Of a stretch of 64,000 nucleotides of DNA, positions 61,501 to 64,000 are shown in pieces. Position numbers and translations under genes: made by a program. The notes beneath the pieces are model-generated. The model was given only the letters and a program-made list of their open reading frames with translations, did no database searches and was not told the DNA's origin. Location: assembly GCF_031846165.1 (NCBI RefSeq), contig NZ_JAVRIE010000006.1, positions 1 to 64,000 of the forward strand, read 5' to 3'. This stretch comes from Glaciecola blandensis. Lineage in GTDB: Bacteria > Pseudomonadota > Gammaproteobacteria > Enterobacterales > Alteromonadaceae. Each line of letters begins with the position of its first letter. Position 1 is the first letter of the stretch.

Positions 61501-63747
61501 GATGGTGATGGCATTGATGATAGTGTCGACACAAATCCGGTCGAGCGGGGCGACGATGGTGACAACGATACCGATGGTGACGGCATTCCAGCTTATGCTG
61601 ATGAAGATGATGACAACGATGGCATCGCAGATGTTACCGAAGGGACTATCGATTCAGATGGTGATGGCATAATTGACGCTAACGACAAAGACAGTGATAA
61701 CGATGGCTTAAGTGATTCTTTTGAAGCACTTCGACCCGCACCGTTAGGTTTAGACGATGATAATGACGGTATTGATAATGCTTACGACGTGAATGCTACA
61801 GGTGGCATTGATGCTGATGAGGATGGGGTAGATGACATATTCTCATTGGTTGATACCGATAGTGATGGTGTAGCCGATAGACTTGAACAAGACGCCGATA
61901 ATGATGGTTTATCTGACACGACTGAACAGGTGTTAACAGTATTATCTAATATTGATAGCAATGAAAACGGAATTGATGACGCAGTTGACGTTTTGATCAC
62001 TCTCGGTCTGGACGAGAATAACGACGGTATCGACGACATTTACGTAAGCGATTTAGATACAGATAATGATGGACTGCTAAACTACCGTGATGTTGATAGT
62101 GATGGCGATGGCATTGACGACAGCATTGAAGGAAACATAGATTCTGACGGCGATGGTATTCCAGATTATCTGGATACAGACTCTGATAACGATGGCATCG
62201 ACGACAGCATTGAAGGTGTTGTTGATACAGATGGCGATGGCATACCAGACTATATCGACATAGATTCTGATAATGATGGTGTGGACGATAGTGAAGAAGG
62301 TGCTATCGATACAGATGGCGATGGTATCTCAGATAATCGTGACACAGACTCTGACAATGATGGCATTTTGGATGCTGATGAGGCTGGGGACTTTAATAAC
62401 GATGGAATAGATGATCGGATACAAGCTTTCAAGCAAGTCGAATCAGCCATTCGTGGTGCAGGTAATACTGGACTCGGCTTACTTGGTTTATTAGCTGCAT
62501 TTGTTTTGGCTCGCAGAACAAAACACTCAAAAGTAGGAGCTGCCAAAATCAAACTTGAAAAACAGCATAGTAAGAGCAAAATGAAGGTGTTAATACTGTC
62601 GGTACTTTTAACGTTGGGGTTTAACGTTAAGTCAGAAGAGAGTTGCATTGACGATACTAAGATGAACGATAGTTGTTGGTTCGCGAGCGGTGGTCTTGGG
62701 GTTTCGTTACTAGCTCCAGACGAAAACAGTTCTGGGTTTAACACGATTGATGACATTGATAGTGCATTTAAATTTACTGCAGGCTATGTCATTAGTGAGC
62801 ATTGGTTCGGTGAGATTAGCTACGCGAATCTTGGTCAAGCACAACTTGCACACGCTAATCCAACATTACCGCAGGACATGGAAATTGACTATTCAGCACT
62901 TACAGCTAGCGCTGGTTATTGGTTGTTTGATAAGCAAGACGAATGGAACCTGTTTATAAGAGCTGGGTTAGGGGCCGTTAGCACTAAATCAAACTATGAG
63001 CAATTTCATGAAAAACAAAATTCAGTGCAGTTAATCGTAGGTCTAGGTGCTCAATGGCGTATTAACGAGCATTGGATTTTACGTGCAGAGTTTGATGGAT
63101 TAGAAAAAGACGCACGTTATGTGGGCTTGTCTATTGGTCGATTTTTTGGTTCAACAACCAAAAAAAACCATAGTAAAGCCGCTGCAGAATCGGTTGTTCA
63201 AGGGATAATTGAAAAACCAACGGCCGTTCAAACAGAAGAAATGCCCCGAGAAGTTGAAGCACTCATCGAAAAAGAAGAAGACTTTGTATCTTATATCAAT
63301 CACGACAACGACAGTGATGGCGTCTTAAATGAAGTTGACCAATGTCCAAACACTTTTAAAGGAAAAAATGTAAATAGTCTAGGTTGCGAGATATTAGAGG
63401 AGATAACACTGAACATTCAGTTTGATACTAGTTCGACTGAAATTAAGCAAGAGTATTTGTTACAACTATCAGAGGTAAGTGAAGTAATCGAACAGTATGA
63501 AAGCATCACTATTACTGTAGAAGGACATACTGATTCAGTCGGAAGTGTAAAAAATAATCAATTTCTATCTGAAAGTCGAGCGATTGCGGTTAAAAATAAA
63601 CTGGCTGAATTAACGGGACTAGATGATGAAAGCTTTAATGCGATAGGCTTAGGAGAATCTCTGCCAATTGTTGATAACGATATCCAAAAGATACGATACA
63701 AAAATCGGCGTGTTGTGATTAGAATTCAGACCAAAGAGGAGGTCTAG
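55564..63747 (+). CDS. Giant Ig-repeat/TSP3 surface protein fused to an OmpA-family protein
   Basis: This frame has 2727 residues. A signal peptide (FAQCGLLANLLLLSGYANA) follows an N-terminal extension; a second ATG at 55618 would remove it. Order: unique domain (about 40-245), Big-type Ig domain (246-342), eleven 95-residue Ig-like repeats (343-1387), two further Ig-like domains (1388-1573), Asp-rich calcium-binding TSP3-type repeats (about 1574-2284, many DSDGDGIPD or DSDNDGI units), a Gly-rich hydrophobic stretch ending in ARR (about 2299-2320), then at Met2340 a second signal-like segment MKVLILSVLLTLGFNVKS, an 8-strand OmpA-like barrel (to about 2555), one more TSP3 unit and an OmpA peptidoglycan-binding domain (about 2607-2727, VEGHTDSVG). 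Adhesin plus anchor is likely. It may be a fusion of two genes. Confidence 0.85.
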   Translation: MKRTWNHFCNYSNTVDYIMFKLNKFAQCGLLANLLLLSGYANAGTALEFVDANRTANGSLTLWEDVGSLNGQSIDVVIRVNSVDAGGAVAVSTAGDNARVRLNNGSTTGAHQASVSYEFYVADTFNLTTGLGTAITIVPFGVFQDIDSDSGETAIFDKADIAQYTVEGGTGGGTGASTIVDNDDGTNITFTSTGSFGTDTRNSILIDFKPVTSIDVTYTVTGGGRNFNFDGDIDTSFNSDDTTQVDMTAPSAPSVNTISTNDPTPTITGNAEPLSTVTVVVGGATFTTIAAADGTWSIDTSITPTSGTFNPNTNGANDVNVTSTDQADNTSVADGTSAELNIDTMSPSLVIQNAPSSTNSAYTVTLQFSEDVTGFTTDDITVGNGAASNLVQVDANTYTALITPATQGSVTIDVAASIAIDQVGNNNTAATQVASNFDNLQPSVAIQNVPANSNSAFTATFEFSENVTGFTQADIDVFNANISNFIAIDGNTYTALISPIANGNVALNVNTSVAVDGANNNNTAAIQVISNFDTIMPSVVIQNASANTNAAFTTTFQFSEDVTGFTLSDIALGNATATNFVQVDANTYTALITPATDGAVTIDVAASVAQDATGNNNTLAAQATVNFDGTDPSVVIQNAPANTNAAFTTTFQFSEDVTGFALSDIALGNATATNFVQVDANTYTALITPTADGAVTIDIAASVAQDATGNNNTIAAQATVNFDGTDPSVVIQNAPTNTNAAFTTTFQFSEDVTGFALSDIALGNATATNFVQVDANTYTALITPATDGAVTIDVAASVAQDATGNNNTLAAQATVNFDGTDPSVVIQNVPTSTNAAFTTTFQFSEDVTGFALSDIALGNATATNFVQVDANTYTALITPTADGAVTIDVAASVAQDATGNNNTIAAQATVNFDGTDPSVVIQNAPANTNAAFTTTFQFSEDVTGFALSDIALGNATATNFVQVDANTYTALITPTADGAVTIDVAASVAQDATGNNNTLAAQATVNFDGTDPSVVIQNVPTSTNAAFTTTFQFSEDVTGFALSDIALGNATATNFVQVDANTYTALITPATDGAVTIDVAASVAQDATGNNNTLAAQATVNFDGTDPSVVIQNVPTSTNAAFTTTFQFSEDVTGFALSDIALGNATATNFVQVDANTYTALITPTADGAVTIDVAASVAQDATGNNNTIAAQATVNFDGTDPSVVIQNAPANTNAAFTTTFQFSEDVTGFALSDIALGNATATNFVQVDANTYTALITPTADGAVTIDVAASVAQDATGNNNTLAAQATVNFDGTDPSVVIQNVPTSTNAAFTTTFQFSEDVTGFTLSDIALGNATATNFVQVDANTYTALITPTADGAVTIDVAASVAQDATGNNNTLAAQATVNFDDVLPIVTVDMPPIANSLNASNYSIAGNCSVSDGDVSVTVVGATPETQLVSCTGGVWSATFNVSAIVDGENVIQISVQQTDDAGNSGVANSQTNKDTIAYELSAQDVNSGLDNSPEFTGTSNSPDGSIVTIRDQDGTFLCMATVQNGQWSCESQVPLSAETQTLTAEITDLAGNITTVDFVATIILDSDGDGISDEIEGTGDSDGDGTPDYLDTDSDGDGIPDAEEGADDTDGDGVPDYLDQDSDGDGIPDADEGTADTDGDGTPDRIDSGTDEDFDGIPDAIEGPGDSDNDGIPDYLDSDSDNDGILDSIEIIVSGLDSDNDGIDDTFDVDATGGNDSNGDNVDDDVMPRDTDDDGLANYLDLDSDNDNLPDTIEKQINMADTDQDGVINIFDVDIVGGVDSDNDSIVDTADVDITQGSDFNSNGIDDAIEFSNDHDGDGNADYLDIDSDNDGIPDGLEGGATGFDSSGNGLDDAFDVVYTGGVDVNNDGVDDSIQLVNTDLDAVVDMFDLDSDNDTLLDTVEAQVLDENTDGIADQGAVLVYDPIDTDGDGVRDFRDIDSDNDGLNDIEGTPGSGLDEDGDGQIDITEDNDGDGIDDSVDTNPVERGDDGDNDTDGDGIPAYADEDDDNDGIADVTEGTIDSDGDGIIDANDKDSDNDGLSDSFEALRPAPLGLDDDNDGIDNAYDVNATGGIDADEDGVDDIFSLVDTDSDGVADRLEQDADNDGLSDTTEQVLTVLSNIDSNENGIDDAVDVLITLGLDENNDGIDDIYVSDLDTDNDGLLNYRDVDSDGDGIDDSIEGNIDSDGDGIPDYLDTDSDNDGIDDSIEGVVDTDGDGIPDYIDIDSDNDGVDDSEEGAIDTDGDGISDNRDTDSDNDGILDADEAGDFNNDGIDDRIQAFKQVESAIRGAGNTGLGLLGLLAAFVLARRTKHSKVGAAKIKLEKQHSKSKMKVLILSVLLTLGFNVKSEESCIDDTKMNDSCWFASGGLGVSLLAPDENSSGFNTIDDIDSAFKFTAGYVISEHWFGEISYANLGQAQLAHANPTLPQDMEIDYSALTASAGYWLFDKQDEWNLFIRAGLGAVSTKSNYEQFHEKQNSVQLIVGLGAQWRINEHWILRAEFDGLEKDARYVGLSIGRFFGSTTKKNHSKAAAESVVQGIIEKPTAVQTEEMPREVEALIEKEEDFVSYINHDNDSDGVLNEVDQCPNTFKGKNVNSLGCEILEEITLNIQFDTSSTEIKQEYLLQLSEVSEVIEQYESITITVEGHTDSVGSVKNNQFLSESRAIAVKNKLAELTGLDDESFNAIGLGESLPIVDNDIQKIRYKNRRVVIRIQTKEEV
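56590..59724 (+). repeat. Eleven tandem 285-bp repeats coding 95-residue Ig-like domains
   Basis: Units begin at 56590, 56875, 57160, 57445, 57730, 58015, 58300, 58585, 58870, 59155 and 59440, exactly 285 bases each. The first two are diverged. Units from 57160 on are highly alike in DNA, with FQFSEDVTGF, LGNATATNFVQVDANTYTAL and DVAASVAQDATGNNNT. This argues for recent expansion or ongoing homogenisation by recombination. Confidence 0.97.
57805..59528 (+). repeat. Exact 855-bp tandem duplication (three Ig units)
   Basis: Bases 57805-58673 and 58660-59528 are identical at an offset of 855, which is three 285-bp units. I compared them line by line and found no mismatch over 869 bases. The match breaks at 57804/58659 (A/G) and at 58674/59529 (G/C). 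It is either a very recent duplication or a conversion event; an assembly artefact should also be kept in mind. Confidence 0.93.
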
Positions 63748-63802
63748 GGGTTTCTCTCTCGAAAGTTACCTAAAACAGCGCAAAAACATTTTACTTAAAG
63801 AG

Positions 63803-63839
63803 GCTCTGAAAATACCCTAACTAATGATTTTTTCAGAGC
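63803..63839 (+). other. Hairpin after the giant gene
   Basis: GCTCTGAAAA (63803-63812) pairs with TTTTCAGAGC (63830-63839) around a 17-base loop, 56 bases after the stop. No T run follows the stem, so termination is only possible. From 63840 to the window end no gene can be supported; an open stretch (about 63899-64000) reads off the edge without a clear start. Confidence 0.4.
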
Positions 63840-64000
63840 TGTTAATTTCGCTCGGTGCGTTATATCGTCAATTTCCAAGCAAAAAAAAGCGCTATTTAGA
63901 CTCGTTTGTTTACACTCTCAAGAAATGGCAATGGTGACTATCTCGAAGTATTTAAGCAAATTAGACCATTGCAATTATCACGGATTAATACGGTGACCAT

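Noticed and set aside
63899..64000. Open frame running off the right edge
   Set aside because: No start codon with a ribosome site and too short to judge.

Overview
The window reads as chromosome of a marine gammaproteobacterium, most likely an Alteromonadales member of the Glaciecola/Paraglaciecola/Aliiglaciecola type. The grounds are moderate GC, the syntenic core blocks fxsA-groESL with dsbD and aroQ-accBC...prmA-dusB-fis, a SusC-like TonB receptor beside GH16 and GH3 glucanases, and a Che2-type chemosensory cluster. This placement is inferred from gene content, not from a search.

Layout. Positions 1-1516: a partial exported protein diverges from an ECF sigma/anti-sigma pair. 1569-1777: eleven copies of a 19-bp repeat. 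2114-11990: a beta-glucan (probably laminarin) utilisation operon with a modular GH16 lipoprotein, a TonB-dependent receptor, a FucP/GluP-type sugar permease and a GH3 lipoprotein. 12012-16320: a Fur-controlled iron block with a siderophore receptor, a PepSY membrane protein, two unrecognised small genes and two Fur boxes. It is followed by a wrecked 2OG-Fe(II) oxygenase gene. 17119-20316: a secreted EEP-family hydrolase, an entericidin-like peptide, a PagL-like lipid A deacylase and a methyltransferase. 20466-25835: groEL, groES (with a sigma-32 promoter), fxsA, a palindromic element and a DsbD with a duplicated N-terminal domain.

26014-40513 is the most interesting part. It is a chemosensory cluster in the order of the Pseudomonas Che2 operon (MCP, cheY, cheA, cheW, Aer2-like MCP, cheR, cheD, cheB). 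A partner-switching module, made of a STAS antagonist and a REC-PP2C-HATPase protein like HsbR/CrsR, is inserted after the first MCP. A REC-REC-GGDEF diguanylate cyclase and a PAS protein follow. The cluster could join chemosensory phosphorelay, sigma/anti-sigma partner switching and c-di-GMP. Its CheA has three FGFF motifs where P2 would be. The first MCP and CheD share a GD[IV]DLF C-terminus, and the Aer2-like MCP ends in a CheR-docking type pentapeptide.

40724-52549 is housekeeping: aroQ, accB, accC, a DUF6435 protein, an S10 peptidase, prmA, dusB, fis, a DUF2799 lipoprotein, purH, purD and prkB. 52692-53010 holds a terminator and inverted arrays of short repeats. 53108-55137 is ompR-envZ. 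55564-63747 is one 2727-residue reading frame: eleven 95-residue Ig-like repeats (including an exact 855-bp tandem duplication), about 700 residues of Asp-rich TSP3 repeats, a sorting-signal-like segment, a second signal peptide and a complete OmpA-like protein. It looks like a fusion of a giant adhesin with OmpA. No rRNA, tRNA, CRISPR array or intact transposase was seen.
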